NCBI GenBank assembly: GCA_023150805.1
Contig: JAKLKF010000003.1
Coordinates: 52,722 to 116,721, forward strand
DNA: 64,000 nt
Origin: Myxococcota bacterium
GTDB lineage: Bacteria; Myxococcota_A; UBA796; UBA2385
Direction: 5' to 3'
Below, piece after piece: positions 1 through 9,067 of the stretch. How positions within the stretch are numbered: position 1 is the stretch's first letter; each line of letters opens with the position of its first letter. The notes under the pieces were generated by a model. It searched no databases and was not told the origin of the DNA. It saw only the letters and a list, made by a program, of their open reading frames with translations. The position numbers and the translations under genes were made by a program.

Positions 1-319
1 CGCCATCGCCAGCCGGATCTTCGACTGCACGGCCGACGGGGACCTGGCCAACGCCACCTACGAGCGCTTCGAGGAGGAGTACGCCTGCGTGCTCTGGGAC
101 CTGGAGGAGGAACCCGACCCCTATGGCAGCAACGTCGAGAAGGACCTGTTCCACTGCTCGCTGACCATCGGCGCGATGGAGTGCGAGCAGGTGCTGGCCT
201 GCGGCGAGGACCTGGACTGCTTCCTGTCCACCTCGCCGGCCTGCGGGCTGGTCGTGACCTACGCCGACGGCAGCGCCCTCTCCTCCGGCGGCGGCGCCGA
301 CAGCGGGAGCGGCCGGTGA
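1..319 (+). CDS. C-terminal part of a cysteine-rich hypothetical protein (5' truncated)
   Basis: The frame is open from base 2 to the TGA at 317-319, so this is the last 105 codons of a gene that starts before the window. The visible part has seven cysteines in short CxxD/E settings and a Gly/Ser-rich tail. Such Cys-rich acidic tails are common in exported myxobacterial proteins, but no named family is recognised. Its stop overlaps the next start as GTGA, which implies an operon with the following outer-surface protein. The N-terminus and any signal peptide cannot be seen. Confidence 0.7.
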   Translation, partial: AIASRIFDCTADGDLANATYERFEEEYACVLWDLEEEPDPYGSNVEKDLFHCSLTIGAMECEQVLACGEDLDCFLSTSPACGLVVTYADGSALSSGGGADSGSGR

Positions 320-1656
320 GGGCCGGCCTCCTCGTCGCGGGCGCCGCCCTGCTGTCCAGCCTGGCCGGACCCGCTCGCGCCCAGGACACCACCGGCGGCA
401 TCAACTACGGCGACGGGGGCGACAAGCGCTGGTGGGACCCCGACGGCGTCAGCAACTGCCAGAGCAACGCGCCCATCGCCGGCACCGCCGGCTACCGCAA
501 CGCCTCGGCCGCCATCACGACCAACGCCACCACCTACGGCGCCGCGCAGTGGGCCGAGCGCAACCTGTTCCCGATGGTGCACCGCCGCGACCGCCCGCAG
601 AAGGCCACGGGCGCCGGCGCGATGGAGACGAACCTGGTCTTCACGGCGACCCGCGTGCCCTCGGTCGAGTCGGGCTACCCCTTCGGCGACTGCCCCTACG
701 ACTACCGGGTCACGATGCGGGCGCTGGACCTGGGCGCCAGCAACTTCGGCTTCGCGGTCAAGAAGGGGCGGGTCGGCCTGTTCTACGCGGGCTCGCTGAC
801 CTGGTCCTCGTCGGCCTTCGCCAACAACGCCGCCCGCGGGATGATGACCGGCAGCTACCTGATCTGGGGCGGCGTGGGCGCCGCGGCGGCCCCGGCCCTG
901 GGCGGCTGGGAGTACGAGCAGGGGGTCTCGACCATCTCGCCGGACTGGATCCTGGGCGCCACCGTCGACGCCAGCTACCTCTTCGCCGAGGCCGGCTACG
1001 TCGGCTCGACGGGCTTCTACGGCCACGTGCAGGAGGGCACGGTCGGCTTCTTCGGCTCGGCCCTGGTCCAGAAGGGCATCGACGGCCTGCCCTTCTTCAA
1101 GGCCGGCGCCGACCGCGTCGAGAGCAAGGCCGGCCTGTCCAGCGTCTACGCGCGCAAGCTGCCCCTGCAGGCCATGCCCCGCTACGGCGACGGCAGCGGC
1201 GCCCCGCAGCGGGACGGGGACACGGAGATCGAGGACAGCCTGCAGACGGCGCACCTGGAGCAGCTCAACCTGGGCGGGGTGGCCGACGTGCTGGTCGCGG
1301 GCGCCTGGAAGCCCACCCCGGGGCTCTTCGAGGCCCAGGTGGGCGTGCACAGCAAGGGCTACCACGAGGCCCGCAAGGCCCAGGCCGACGAGGAGGAGGA
1401 GGCCGGCCTGCTGGGCCAGGCGCGGCCGGGCTTCCTGGTCCGCGGCGGCGTCGTGAACCTGCCCGACCTCTGGTACTACGGCGTCGAGGGCGGCATCTAC
1501 GGCACGGCGCGCCTGGAGCTGACCCAGGCCTTCGGCGACGGCACGCCGATGTACGTGCAGATGCGCCTGCTGTGGAACGACCCCGAGATGCTTGCGCTCT
1601 ACCCCTTCGCCTACAACGGGGTCTGGGCGTCCTACCGGTTCTGGGCGGCATTCTGA
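316..1656 (+). CDS. Exported protein, probable outer-membrane beta-barrel
   Basis: The 446-residue product begins with a clear Sec signal peptide (hydrophobic core ending in PARAQ, residues 1-23). The mature part is rich in Gly, Tyr and Trp, has alternating amphipathic stretches and ends in an aromatic residue (WAAF), all typical of outer-membrane beta-barrels. An acidic loop with five consecutive Glu/Asp lies near residue 365. The GTG at 316 was chosen because it directly precedes the signal peptide and overlaps the previous stop as GTGA; longer in-frame extensions would run through the previous gene. No specific porin family is recognised. The role is inferred only from composition. Confidence 0.75.
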   Translation: MRAGLLVAGAALLSSLAGPARAQDTTGGINYGDGGDKRWWDPDGVSNCQSNAPIAGTAGYRNASAAITTNATTYGAAQWAERNLFPMVHRRDRPQKATGAGAMETNLVFTATRVPSVESGYPFGDCPYDYRVTMRALDLGASNFGFAVKKGRVGLFYAGSLTWSSSAFANNAARGMMTGSYLIWGGVGAAAAPALGGWEYEQGVSTISPDWILGATVDASYLFAEAGYVGSTGFYGHVQEGTVGFFGSALVQKGIDGLPFFKAGADRVESKAGLSSVYARKLPLQAMPRYGDGSGAPQRDGDTEIEDSLQTAHLEQLNLGGVADVLVAGAWKPTPGLFEAQVGVHSKGYHEARKAQADEEEEAGLLGQARPGFLVRGGVVNLPDLWYYGVEGGIYGTARLELTQAFGDGTPMYVQMRLLWNDPEMLALYPFAYNGVWASYRFWAAF

Positions 1657-1726
1657 CGCCCGCTCGGGCAGCCGCCATGCGGTAGGGTGGCAGCAACGGC
1701 GGCGTCCTCGTCGCCAGGGAGGTCCC

Positions 1727-3418
1727 GTGGCCGCGACCCTTCCCGCCCTCGGGCTGCTGCTGCTGACCGGCTGCCAGGACGCCGACCACCCCCTGGCCCA
1801 GGTCGACGATCGCTACGTCGACATCCTGGTCGACCTGGGCGTCGCCAACCGGGACACGGCGCGCAACGTGCGCAGCACCGAGGCGCGCGCCCGCAAGGCC
1901 GAGGCCGAGGAGCGCCAGGCGGCCTTCTTCCGCGACCCCCAGGTCCAGGCCGTCATCGAGCAGGTGCGCGCCAGCCCGCCGACCCCGATCGAGAAGGCCA
2001 AGGCCGAGGGCTACTGGCGCCAGATGATCACCAGCCGCCCCTGGACCGAGGGCGAGAAGGCCGAGGAGGTGCGCCTGCTGGGCCGCCTGGAGGAGCAGGC
2101 CAGCGTGCCGGCGACCTGGAAGCGCCCCGACGGCAGCCTGGAGGTGGACCTGGCCCCCGCGTGGACCGAGGTCAGCCGGGCGGCGAACGGCTGGCCACAG
2201 GCCGAGCGGGACGCGCTGCTGGCGGCCCTGGTCGAGCAGCAGCTCCAGGTGGTGGGCGCCGACCTGCGCGCGCTGATCAAGCTGCGCAACGAGGTCGCGC
2301 GGCGGGAGGGCTTCGAGGACTGGTGGTCGCTGGGGCTGGCCAGCCAGGGCCTGACCCCGGCCGAGGTCGACGACCTGATCACCTCGCTGACCGAGGTGGT
2401 GCGGCCGCACCACCATGCCGTGGCCGCGCGCCTGGAGCAGACCGCGACGGCGACCGGCATCCCGCTGACGGCCGCCAACCTGCCGCTGCTGCGCCGCAGG
2501 GCCGGCCTGGAGCTGGGGCAGGAGGAGGCGGACGGCTGGTTCGACGCCGACCTGGCCGAGGACCGCGTGCTCACCGCCTTCCGCGACATGGGCATCGACA
2601 CCTGGGGCTGGCAGGTCTACACCGAGCCGCGCCGCTACGCGCGCCCCGGCGTCTACGGCTTCCCCATCCGCCCGCCCGAGCACCTGGCCATCGTGCTCAG
2701 CCAGGATCGGCGCTGGTCGACCTGGCAGTACGAGGCGCTGGCCCACGAAGGGGGACACGCCGCCTGGTGGCGGATGCTGTCGACGATCCAGGCCTCGTCA
2801 CCGACGCTGTGGAGCCCGCCCGACCCGTGGTTCGAAGGCTTCGCCCAGCTCTTCGAGCGCATCCTCTACGAGCCCGCGTTCTTGTCGGCCTACGTGCCCG
2901 AGGTGCCGCCCGAGCGGCGCGAGGGGCTCTCGGCCTGGCGCGCGGCCAAGGCCGTCGCCGCGATCTCCGACGCCATCGTGCAGACCCAGGTCGAGCGGCG
3001 CCTGTACCAGGATCCCGAGGACCTCGTGGCCGTCGCGGCCTTCGCCTCGCAGACCCGCGCGGCGCTGACCCTCGAGCCCGCGCCGCCCGCCAGCTCCTCG
3101 GGCCTGCCCTACGACCCGGCCCTGCTCTCCAGCCTGCTGTGGAACTACCCGGCCTACAGCCAGAACTTCATGGTCGCGGCCCTGGCCGAGGCCTGGCTCT
3201 ACGAGGCGGTGGCCGAGCACGTGGGAGACCCGGTCGGCAACCCCAAGGTCGGCCCCCTGCTGCAGGAGCGCATCGTGCGCGCCCAGGCCGACCTGTCCTT
3301 CCCCGACCGGGTGGCCGCGCTGACGGCCCAGGATCAGCGCGCCGCCCTGTCCCGCTACCTGGCGCGGGGCGCCCTACCCGCGGCCGCCCACGCCCCCCCC
3401 GCCACCGTCGGGGAGTAG
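1727..3418 (+). CDS. Lipoprotein zinc metallopeptidase, M2/M3-like (HEGGH)
   Basis: The start is the GTG at 1727 behind AGGGAGG (1716-1722). The 563-residue product has a lipoprotein signal (LLLLTGC, Cys16 as lipidation site). The zinc site HEGGH is at residues 340-344, with a downstream WFEGF whose Glu (about 370) is the likely third ligand. The H-to-E spacing of about 30 residues resembles the angiotensin-converting-enzyme/M3 gluzincin families. The long helical N-terminal half also fits those oligopeptidases. It probably acts in the periplasm or on the outer membrane as a peptide-trimming carboxypeptidase or oligopeptidase; the substrate is unknown. The last 45 bases overlap the convergent ketolase gene. 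Confidence 0.82.
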   Translation: MAATLPALGLLLLTGCQDADHPLAQVDDRYVDILVDLGVANRDTARNVRSTEARARKAEAEERQAAFFRDPQVQAVIEQVRASPPTPIEKAKAEGYWRQMITSRPWTEGEKAEEVRLLGRLEEQASVPATWKRPDGSLEVDLAPAWTEVSRAANGWPQAERDALLAALVEQQLQVVGADLRALIKLRNEVARREGFEDWWSLGLASQGLTPAEVDDLITSLTEVVRPHHHAVAARLEQTATATGIPLTAANLPLLRRRAGLELGQEEADGWFDADLAEDRVLTAFRDMGIDTWGWQVYTEPRRYARPGVYGFPIRPPEHLAIVLSQDRRWSTWQYEALAHEGGHAAWWRMLSTIQASSPTLWSPPDPWFEGFAQLFERILYEPAFLSAYVPEVPPERREGLSAWRAAKAVAAISDAIVQTQVERRLYQDPEDLVAVAAFASQTRAALTLEPAPPASSSGLPYDPALLSSLLWNYPAYSQNFMVAALAEAWLYEAVAEHVGDPVGNPKVGPLLQERIVRAQADLSFPDRVAALTAQDQRAALSRYLARGALPAAAHAPPATVGE

Positions 3419-4180
3419 CGCGGCGACGGCGTCCCGCGCGCGGGGCAGCCGCCACCAGGGCACCCACGGGGCCAGGTGGTGGGTGTGGTGCAGGCCGAAG
3501 TGGAAGCAGGTCAGGAAGGTGGCCCAGCGCGGCCAGCCCTCGCTGCGCGCGTGGTGGGCATCCGGGAAGGGGTCGGCGCCGGGGTGGTGGGGCCGGTAGG
3601 TGCCGAACCACCAGAGCTGCACCGCCGACAGCAGGGCGGGCACCGAGTGGTAGAGCAGCGCCTGGCCGGGGCTCGCGCCCAGCGCGACCACCAGGACCTG
3701 GAAGAGCAGCGCGACCCGGACGAGCTGCGCCAGGTCCATGTAGCGCCGCATGAAGGCCAGGAACCACGGGACGGCGCGCGGGTCGCCGCCGTGGAAGTCG
3801 GGGTCGCTGGCGGTGCCCGGCCGGGCGTGGTGCTGGTGGTGCGCCTCCAGCAGGGCACGCCAGGAGAAGCCGGCGTACAGGAAGACGGACAGGGCGCCCA
3901 GCGCCCGGTTCAGCCGCGGCCGCCCCGGGTCGACCAGGCCGTGCATGGCGTCGTGCGCGGTGATGAACAGGCCCGTGCAGAGGAAGGTCCGCAGCAGGAC
4001 CACGAAGGGGACCAGGGGCCAGGGCACGGGCCAGGCCAGGGCGCAGGCCAGCGTGCAGATCCACGCCGAGATCAGGCTGATCGCCAGGGTGACGCCCACG
4101 CCCGCGTCCTGGTGGCTGGGCGCGGCCAGGGCGGTGCCGGGGAGGGCGGGGGCCAGCGGTGCGGGGGGAGGCGGGGACAC
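3374..4180 (-). CDS. crtW: CrtW-like beta-carotene ketolase (membrane di-iron fatty-acid-desaturase fold)
   Basis: The 268-residue integral membrane protein has three histidine clusters of the desaturase/ketolase superfamily: HDAMH (76-80), HHQHH (114-118) and FHFGLHHTHH (226-235). FGTYRPHHP near 192-200 resembles the FGTxxPHRP signature of CrtW ketolases and argues against a generic acyl desaturase. The reaction would be 4-keto oxidation of a carotenoid beta-ring in the cytoplasmic membrane. No other crt gene is near, so this may be a scattered carotenoid gene. It is divergent from folE, and a TCTAGA palindrome lies between the starts. The C-terminus ends in a Gly-rich tail. A general fatty-acid desaturase is the main alternative. 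Confidence 0.75.
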   Translation of the reverse strand: MSPPPPAPLAPALPGTALAAPSHQDAGVGVTLAISLISAWICTLACALAWPVPWPLVPFVVLLRTFLCTGLFITAHDAMHGLVDPGRPRLNRALGALSVFLYAGFSWRALLEAHHQHHARPGTASDPDFHGGDPRAVPWFLAFMRRYMDLAQLVRVALLFQVLVVALGASPGQALLYHSVPALLSAVQLWWFGTYRPHHPGADPFPDAHHARSEGWPRWATFLTCFHFGLHHTHHLAPWVPWWRLPRARDAVAALLPDGGGGGVGGRG

Positions 4181-4231
4181 GACGGGGTTCTAGACTGCTC
4201 GCGCGTCCGCGCCAGCGCCGCCGCGCCCGGT

Positions 4232-4243
4232 TAGCCGGGGGCG
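4232..4243 (+). promoter_or_regulatory. Candidate leaderless promoter of folE
   Basis: TAGCCG (4232-4237) stands exactly 6 nt before the folE ATG, and no purine-rich ribosome binding site lies at the usual distance. A -10 element here would start transcription at the A of the ATG. An alternative -10, TAGACT, lies at 4191-4196 and would give a leader of about 40 nt. No convincing -35 is seen for either. Confidence 0.35.
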
Positions 4244-4876
4244 ATGTCGCGCAAGCCGCCCCTCGAGCTGGTCGCCCCCGGCGCCGTCGCCCGCCCCTCG
4301 CAGGAGGAGGCGATGGCCGCGGTGCGCACCCTCATCCGCTGGGCCGGCGACGATCCCGGCCGCGAGGGGCTGGCCGACACCCCCGATCGCGTCGTGCGCG
4401 CCTACGGCGAGTTCTTCTCCGGCTACGCCGAGGATCCGGTCGAGGTGCTCTCGCGCACCTTCACCGAGGTCGAGGGCTACGACGAGCTGGTCCTGCTGCG
4501 GGACATCCGCATCGAGAGCCACTGTGAGCACCACATGGTGCCCATCATCGGCAAGGCCCACGTCGCCTACCTGCCCGACCACCGCGTCGTCGGCATCAGC
4601 AAGCTGGCGCGCGTGGTCGAGCTGTACGCCCGGCGCCTGCAGATCCAGGAGAAGCTGACCGCCCAGGTGGCCGACGCGATCTACACGGTGCTCAAGCCGC
4701 GCGGCGTCGGCGTCGTGATCGAGGCCGACCACGCCTGCATGACGACCCGCGGCGTGCACCAGCCCGGGGTCACGATGGTCACCCGCCGCCTGCTCGGCTG
4801 CTTCCGCGAGGACCCCGTCCGCCGGGAGTTCCTGGCCATGGTGGGCCGCCCGGGGGGAACCGCGGCCGGCCTCTGA
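4244..4876 (+). CDS. folE: GTP cyclohydrolase I
   Basis: The 210-residue protein has normal FolE length and signatures. It converts GTP to 7,8-dihydroneopterin triphosphate, the first step of folate and pterin synthesis, in the cytoplasm. ESHCEHH (91-97) supplies the zinc Cys94 and the catalytic His, HACMTTRG (163-170) supplies the second zinc Cys165, and the central [14 protein letters not shown] helix is typical. The N-terminal 20 residues are variable and Pro-rich, as in many FolE proteins. The upstream TAGCCG element suggests a leaderless start at the ATG. The convergent neighbour downstream is an unrelated lipoprotein. Confidence 0.95.
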   Translation: MSRKPPLELVAPGAVARPSQEEAMAAVRTLIRWAGDDPGREGLADTPDRVVRAYGEFFSGYAEDPVEVLSRTFTEVEGYDELVLLRDIRIESHCEHHMVPIIGKAHVAYLPDHRVVGISKLARVVELYARRLQIQEKLTAQVADAIYTVLKPRGVGVVIEADHACMTTRGVHQPGVTMVTRRLLGCFREDPVRREFLAMVGRPGGTAAGL

Positions 4877-4897
4877 GCACGGCCCACCCGGGGTCGC

Positions 4898-5383
4898 TCA
4901 GTCGCGGCTGTAGCCCCACAGCTCCCAGGTCCGGCCCGCGTAGCGCAGCAGGATGGGGCCGATCCCGTCGGCGAAGACCGCCTCTCCCTGGAAGGTGCCC
5001 TGCCCCACCTCCACGGTGAGCGCGTCGGGGAAGGTGCCGTACCAGACCTCGACCTCGCCCTGGTCGACGATGGTGGTGCCGTCGGCGCTGCTGCCGACCT
5101 CCAGGCCCGCCGGCAGCAGCAGGCTGTCGTCGACGCGGTAGCCGACCGCGTCGGTGGCGACGTCGTAGGTCCCCGCCTCCGTCGCCGTCCGCCAGGGCTC
5201 GCCGTAGCGCAGCTCCCAGGCGTCCTCCTCGACGTGGATCATCAGCGGCACGCTGTCGGGCGCGCCCTCCGGCCCCAGGGTCAGCCAGGTGCCCGCGGGC
5301 CCGGCCCAGGTCGCGACCCGCGCCTCCTCCGGCGCGCGGAACTCGCCGCTGCACCCGATCAGCAGCACCAGCAGCGGGCTCAC
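4898..5383 (-). CDS. Small lipoprotein of unknown function
   Basis: The 161-residue product starts at a GTG (5383) whose GTGA overlaps the stop of the upstream gene, so the two are translationally coupled. A short lipoprotein signal (LLVLLIGC) places the lipidated Cys at about residue 11. The remainder is rich in beta-forming residues (WLTLG, WELRYGEPWRTA, WELWGY) with no cysteine pairs and no known catalytic motif. Coupling to the haem/propeller lipoprotein suggests a shared cell-surface role, possibly as a small partner subunit. No family is recognised. Confidence 0.72.
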   Translation of the reverse strand: MSPLLVLLIGCSGEFRAPEEARVATWAGPAGTWLTLGPEGAPDSVPLMIHVEEDAWELRYGEPWRTATEAGTYDVATDAVGYRVDDSLLLPAGLEVGSSADGTTIVDQGEVEVWYGTFPDALTVEVGQGTFQGEAVFADGIGPILLRYAGRTWELWGYSRD

Positions 5384-6993
5384 TGCGTCCACACCGGCAC
5401 GTGGTTGTTCTGGGCCGGATCCTGGTCGGGCAGCCAGAAGGCCGGGTAGCTGGGGTCGCCGCCCACCTCGGCCACCGCCGGGTCGAAGGCCGCCACCCAG
5501 ATCTGCGGGTTGCCCACGGTGACCGCGCCGTAGGCCCGGGTCGAGGAGAAGGCCAGCCACAGGATGTCGTCGTCGGGCAGCGGGCCCCAGCGGGACCAGG
5601 AGTTGGTCAGCGACGCGCCCTGGTTGGCGGCGTCCAGGCGGATGGCCGCGCCGCCCGCCGCGGGGATCACCCACAGCTCGGCGTCGAGGTCGTTGTAGCT
5701 GTCCCCGGTCGAGAGGTTGAAGGAGATCCACTCCCCGTCGGGCGAGAAGGCCGGGTAGTAGGCGTTCCAGCCGGCGGGCGGCGTGTAGAGCACCTGCATC
5801 GGGCCCCACTGGTCGTCCGCCAGCACCGGCACCACCGCGATGCTGCCGCCGCTGAAGACCCAGTCGTAGGTCAGCGCGTCGGTGTGGGTGAACACGACCT
5901 GGGTGCCGTCGGGCGACCAGTCGGGGTGGGTGGTGCCCCCCGTGATGGGCAGGCTGCCCAGCACGGTCCAGGTCGTGGCGTCCCACAGCCTCAGGTCGCC
6001 GAAGAAGGTGCTGAGCATGCGGGAGCCGTCGGGCGACCAGGCCTTGAAGTTGCCGTACTGCTCGCTGTCGTAGGCGACCAGGTCCTGGCCCTCGGCGTCC
6101 TTGACCCCCAGCCGCCCGTTGCCACCGTCGTAGGTGAAGGCGACGTCGCCCTGGGCGCTGATCGCGTGGCAGGCGACGCAGTACCCGGTCTGCGCCTGGG
6201 TCAGGTAGTCCTGGGCCGGCTCGCCGTAGGGGATCTCCATGAAGCCGCCGGCCGAGGAGGACCAGTAGACGATGGCCCCGCGGGCGTCGAGGCGGTTGAC
6301 CGTCACCTCGCGCGGCAGGGCCTCGTACACCGTGCCCGCCGCGACCGCGGCCAGCGACAGGTCCAGGCTGCCGCCGGCGTTGGTGCTGGTGATCGCCTGC
6401 CAGGTCTCCTCGTCGGCCGTCCAGGACGAGGCCGCCGTGTAGACGGTGACCTCGGTCAGCGCCGACCGGAACCGCAGGCGCCAGGACTCGGGCGTCACCT
6501 TGGCGGGCGGGGCCCACTGGAAGGTGATCCCCGGCGTGTTGCGCGGGAGGTTCACCCCGTCCTCGGGGTACAGCCACAGCTCGGCCTGCACCGTGGCGGT
6601 GGCGGCGTCGAAGGCCTCGGGATGCGCGCCCTCCTCGACCCGCTCCTCCTCCCACAGCACCGTCACCGTCGCGGTCGCCTCGACGCCGGCCAGGGCCGCG
6701 GTCACCCAGGTCACGCCGCCGCCCGTCGTGCCGGGCTGGAACCAGCCGCTGTCGTCGATGGTGCCCGCCGTCTCGTTGGAGACCGACCACTCGACCAGGG
6801 TGGTGCCGTCCTCGACCTCGCCGTCGTCCCAGGTCACGGTGGCGGCGAACTGCAGGCCGTCGCCCCCGTCGGCGTGGGTGCGCACGGTCCGATCGCCGGG
6901 GCTGATCTCCAGGGCGGCGATGGCGCGCACGGGCGCGGACGCGACCGGCGGCTCGGCGCAGGCGAGCAGCAGGGATGCCAGGAGGAGGTGCAT
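5380..6993 (-). CDS. Lipoprotein with Ig-like domain, single c-type haem site and TolB/PD40-like beta-propeller
   Basis: The ATG at 6993 opens a lipoprotein signal (MHLLLASLLLAC); an upstream extension to 7179 would destroy it. The 537-residue product has an N-terminal bacterial Ig-like region (about 25-130), a beta-rich middle, a haem-binding CVACH within GYCVACHAIS (about residue 275), then repeated blades with SPDG motifs (WSPDGSRM, WSPDGTQV, FSPDGEW), the signature of PD40/TolB propellers. The order haem then propeller implies a periplasmic or surface electron-transfer or sensing protein. A TAGCCT element (7016-7021, minus strand) lies upstream, divergent from the VWA lipoprotein gene. 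Its function is not known. Confidence 0.82.
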   Translation of the reverse strand: MHLLLASLLLACAEPPVASAPVRAIAALEISPGDRTVRTHADGGDGLQFAATVTWDDGEVEDGTTLVEWSVSNETAGTIDDSGWFQPGTTGGGVTWVTAALAGVEATATVTVLWEEERVEEGAHPEAFDAATATVQAELWLYPEDGVNLPRNTPGITFQWAPPAKVTPESWRLRFRSALTEVTVYTAASSWTADEETWQAITSTNAGGSLDLSLAAVAAGTVYEALPREVTVNRLDARGAIVYWSSSAGGFMEIPYGEPAQDYLTQAQTGYCVACHAISAQGDVAFTYDGGNGRLGVKDAEGQDLVAYDSEQYGNFKAWSPDGSRMLSTFFGDLRLWDATTWTVLGSLPITGGTTHPDWSPDGTQVVFTHTDALTYDWVFSGGSIAVVPVLADDQWGPMQVLYTPPAGWNAYYPAFSPDGEWISFNLSTGDSYNDLDAELWVIPAAGGAAIRLDAANQGASLTNSWSRWGPLPDDDILWLAFSSTRAYGAVTVGNPQIWVAAFDPAVAEVGGDPSYPAFWLPDQDPAQNNHVPVWTQ

Positions 6994-7093
6994 CGGGATC
7001 CGGGGTGCCGCCCCGAGGCTACCACGCGCCGGCCCTGGCTCCACCCGCGCCGCGGCGCCCGGTGTAGGATGCGGCTGGCACCTCGGGAGCGAC

Positions 7094-8071
7094 ATGCCCT
7101 GCCCCCCTCGTGGATCGCGCGCGCCGGGCCTGGCCGTGGCGGTCCTGCTCGGGTCGATCCTCGGCTCCCCGGGCTGCAACGAGTACGGCTACGCCGAGCT
7201 GAGCGTGACCGACATCTTCCAGCAGGGCGGTGTTGGGGTGCAGAGCGACGTGCTGCTGGTGGTGGACGACTCGGCCAGCATGGCCGACGAGCAGGAGCGG
7301 CTGGTCGCGGGCTTCGCGGGCTTCACCGACGTCCTGGAGACGACCAGCGCCGACTTCCAGCTCGGCATCGTCACCACCGACGCCCAGGCCGGCGCGACCC
7401 TGCGGGGCGAGGTGCTGACCCCCGAGAGCCAGGACCTGACGGCGGCCTTCCTGGAGGCGGTGGCGGTCGGCACCGGTGGCGACCGCGTGGAGCAGGGCCT
7501 GATCCAGGCGCTGCTGGCGGCGAACCCCGCCATCAACCCCGGCTTCCTTCGCCCCGGCGCCGAGCTGCACGTCCTGGTCGTCAGCGACGAGGACGACCAG
7601 GGCGACGAGGAGGTCGCCTGGTACCTGCACGAGCTGCAGTCCCTGGCGGGCCAGGACCGCGTGACCGTGCACGGCCTGGTGGGGGACATGCCGGCCGGCT
7701 GCGCCAGCGGCACCAGCGCGGCCGACCCGGGCCCCCGCTACCTGGAGGCGGTGGGCAGCACCGGCGGGCGCCGCGGCTCGGTCTGCTCGGTGGACTACAC
7801 ACCCGTCCTCGGCCAGGTCGGGCTGGACGTGGCCCAGTGGAACGACCGCTTCGTGCTCAGCCGCATCCCCGAGGTGGAGACCCTCCAGGTGCGCGTCGAC
7901 CAGGTCCTGATGCCCCAGCGGGAGGAGGACGGCTGGACCTGGTCGGCCGGCGAGAACGCCGTCGTCTTCACCGGGCGGGCCATCCCGCGGCCGGGCATGG
8001 CGGTCCAGGTCGACTACGAGATCGACGTGGGCGGCCAGGCGGGGACCGACCCGGGCGACAGCGGGGGCTGA
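7094..8071 (+). CDS. VWA-domain lipoprotein
   Basis: The ATG at 7094 follows CGGGAG (7084-7089). The 325-residue product has a lipoprotein signal with the lipidated Cys in SPGC. A von Willebrand A domain starts with VLLVVDDSASM, a complete DxSxS metal-ion adhesion motif, and continues with QLGIVTTD and LVVSDEDDQ strands typical of these folds. Two later cysteines may form a disulfide. VWA lipoproteins of this type are abundant in myxobacteria and probably bind surface ligands; the partner here is unknown. A TAGGAT element (7065-7070) may be the -10 of this gene, with the divergent haem lipoprotein promoter alongside. Confidence 0.85.
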   Translation: MPCPPRGSRAPGLAVAVLLGSILGSPGCNEYGYAELSVTDIFQQGGVGVQSDVLLVVDDSASMADEQERLVAGFAGFTDVLETTSADFQLGIVTTDAQAGATLRGEVLTPESQDLTAAFLEAVAVGTGGDRVEQGLIQALLAANPAINPGFLRPGAELHVLVVSDEDDQGDEEVAWYLHELQSLAGQDRVTVHGLVGDMPAGCASGTSAADPGPRYLEAVGSTGGRRGSVCSVDYTPVLGQVGLDVAQWNDRFVLSRIPEVETLQVRVDQVLMPQREEDGWTWSAGENAVVFTGRAIPRPGMAVQVDYEIDVGGQAGTDPGDSGG

Positions 8072-8074
8072 GCT

Positions 8075-9064
8075 TCAGCGCATCCCGTGCGCGGAGAACC
8101 AGTCCAGCGCGGCCCGCAGGCCCTCCTCGACCGGGCGCGCCTGGTGGCCCAGCTCGGCCCGGGCCTTGGCGCTGTCGAAGCGGAAGCCCGGCTCGTAGCC
8201 CCAGGCGACGGTGCTGCGGTTGAGGAAGGGCTCGGCGTCGGAGAGCCGCTCCTGCACGTCTCCCAGCAGGCCGGCGGCCATCGACAGCCACCGCGGCAGC
8301 GCGAAGCGCGGCGGCCGCACGCCCGCGACCTGGGCGATGCGCCCGAAGACCTCGACGTAGGTCAGGTTCTGGCCACCCAGGATGTAGCGCTCGCCCCTGC
8401 GCCCCCGCTCGGCCGCCGCCACCATCGAGGTCGCCACGTCGCGCACGTCGACGAAGCAGTTGCTCCCGGTGGTCATGCCGGGGAAGCGGCCGTGCACGAC
8501 CTCCAGGATCAGCCGCCCCGAGCTGGGCCGCACGTCGCGCGGGCCGAACATGTAGCCGGGGTTCACGATGACGGCGTCGAGGCCCTGGCGCACGGCGGCG
8601 TGCACGAGCAGCTCGCTGTCGTGCTTGGTGACCGCGTAGGCGTCGTCCAGGCCGTGGGCCGGCAGGTTCCAGGGCGCGGTCTCGTCGATGGGCGCGGCCG
8701 TCTCGGAGACCCCGACCGCGACGGTGCTCGAGCAGTGCACCAGCCGCCGCACGCCCGCCTGCCGGCAGGCGTCGATCACCCGCTGGGTGCCGGTGACGTT
8801 GGCGTCCACCATCCACGGCGGGGGCACCCGGCGCACGCTGACGGCCGCGGCGCAGTGGAAGACCACCTCGGCGCCGTCGAAGGCGCGGGCCAGCGCCTCG
8901 GTCGAGGACAGGTCGGCGTCGACCCAGCGCAGGTCCAGGTCGTCGAGGTGGCCGACCTTCGAGGAGGGCCGGCGCGTGGCCACCACCTCGTGCCCCGCCT
9001 GCCGCAGGGCGGCGGCCAGGTTGCCGCCGACCAGCCCGCTGGCCCCGGTGATGGCGGTCCGCAT
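8075..9064 (-). CDS. NAD(P)-dependent epimerase/reductase (extended SDR)
   Basis: The 329-residue Rossmann protein begins with ITGASGLVGGNLA (GxxGxxG nucleotide site). It has the SDR catalytic YAVTK and an upstream CSSTVAVG segment supplying the catalytic Ser. The overall layout matches dihydroflavonol-4-reductase/HpnA-like extended SDRs, which reduce or epimerise sugar, sterol or polyketide-type substrates in the cytoplasm. The exact substrate cannot be read from sequence. Its start lies 3 bp after the stop of the upstream lipoprotein gene on the same strand, so the two are likely co-transcribed. An HpnA-type hopanoid role is possible but no hopanoid neighbour is present. Confidence 0.85.
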   Translation of the reverse strand: MRTAITGASGLVGGNLAAALRQAGHEVVATRRPSSKVGHLDDLDLRWVDADLSSTEALARAFDGAEVVFHCAAAVSVRRVPPPWMVDANVTGTQRVIDACRQAGVRRLVHCSSTVAVGVSETAAPIDETAPWNLPAHGLDDAYAVTKHDSELLVHAAVRQGLDAVIVNPGYMFGPRDVRPSSGRLILEVVHGRFPGMTTGSNCFVDVRDVATSMVAAAERGRRGERYILGGQNLTYVEVFGRIAQVAGVRPPRFALPRWLSMAAGLLGDVQERLSDAEPFLNRSTVAWGYEPGFRFDSAKARAELGHQARPVEEGLRAALDWFSAHGMR

Positions 9065-9067
9065 GGC

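Noticed and set aside
181..315. Longer N-terminus for the first outer-membrane gene
   Set aside because: The extension is Arg-rich shadow sequence over the previous gene; the GTG at 316 directly precedes a good signal peptide.
3168..4064. 298-residue minus-strand frame over the ketolase
   Set aside because: Out-of-frame shadow; the frame at 3374-4180 has all three histidine boxes.
4898..6790. 630-residue minus-strand frame over the haem lipoprotein
   Set aside because: Arg/Gly-rich shadow reading of the 5380-6993 gene; only its last 161 codons are a real, separate lipoprotein.
5401..8223. 940-residue plus-strand frame
   Set aside because: Antisense of the haem lipoprotein and wrong frame of the VWA gene; composition is Arg/Gly/Val/Pro-biased with no domain.
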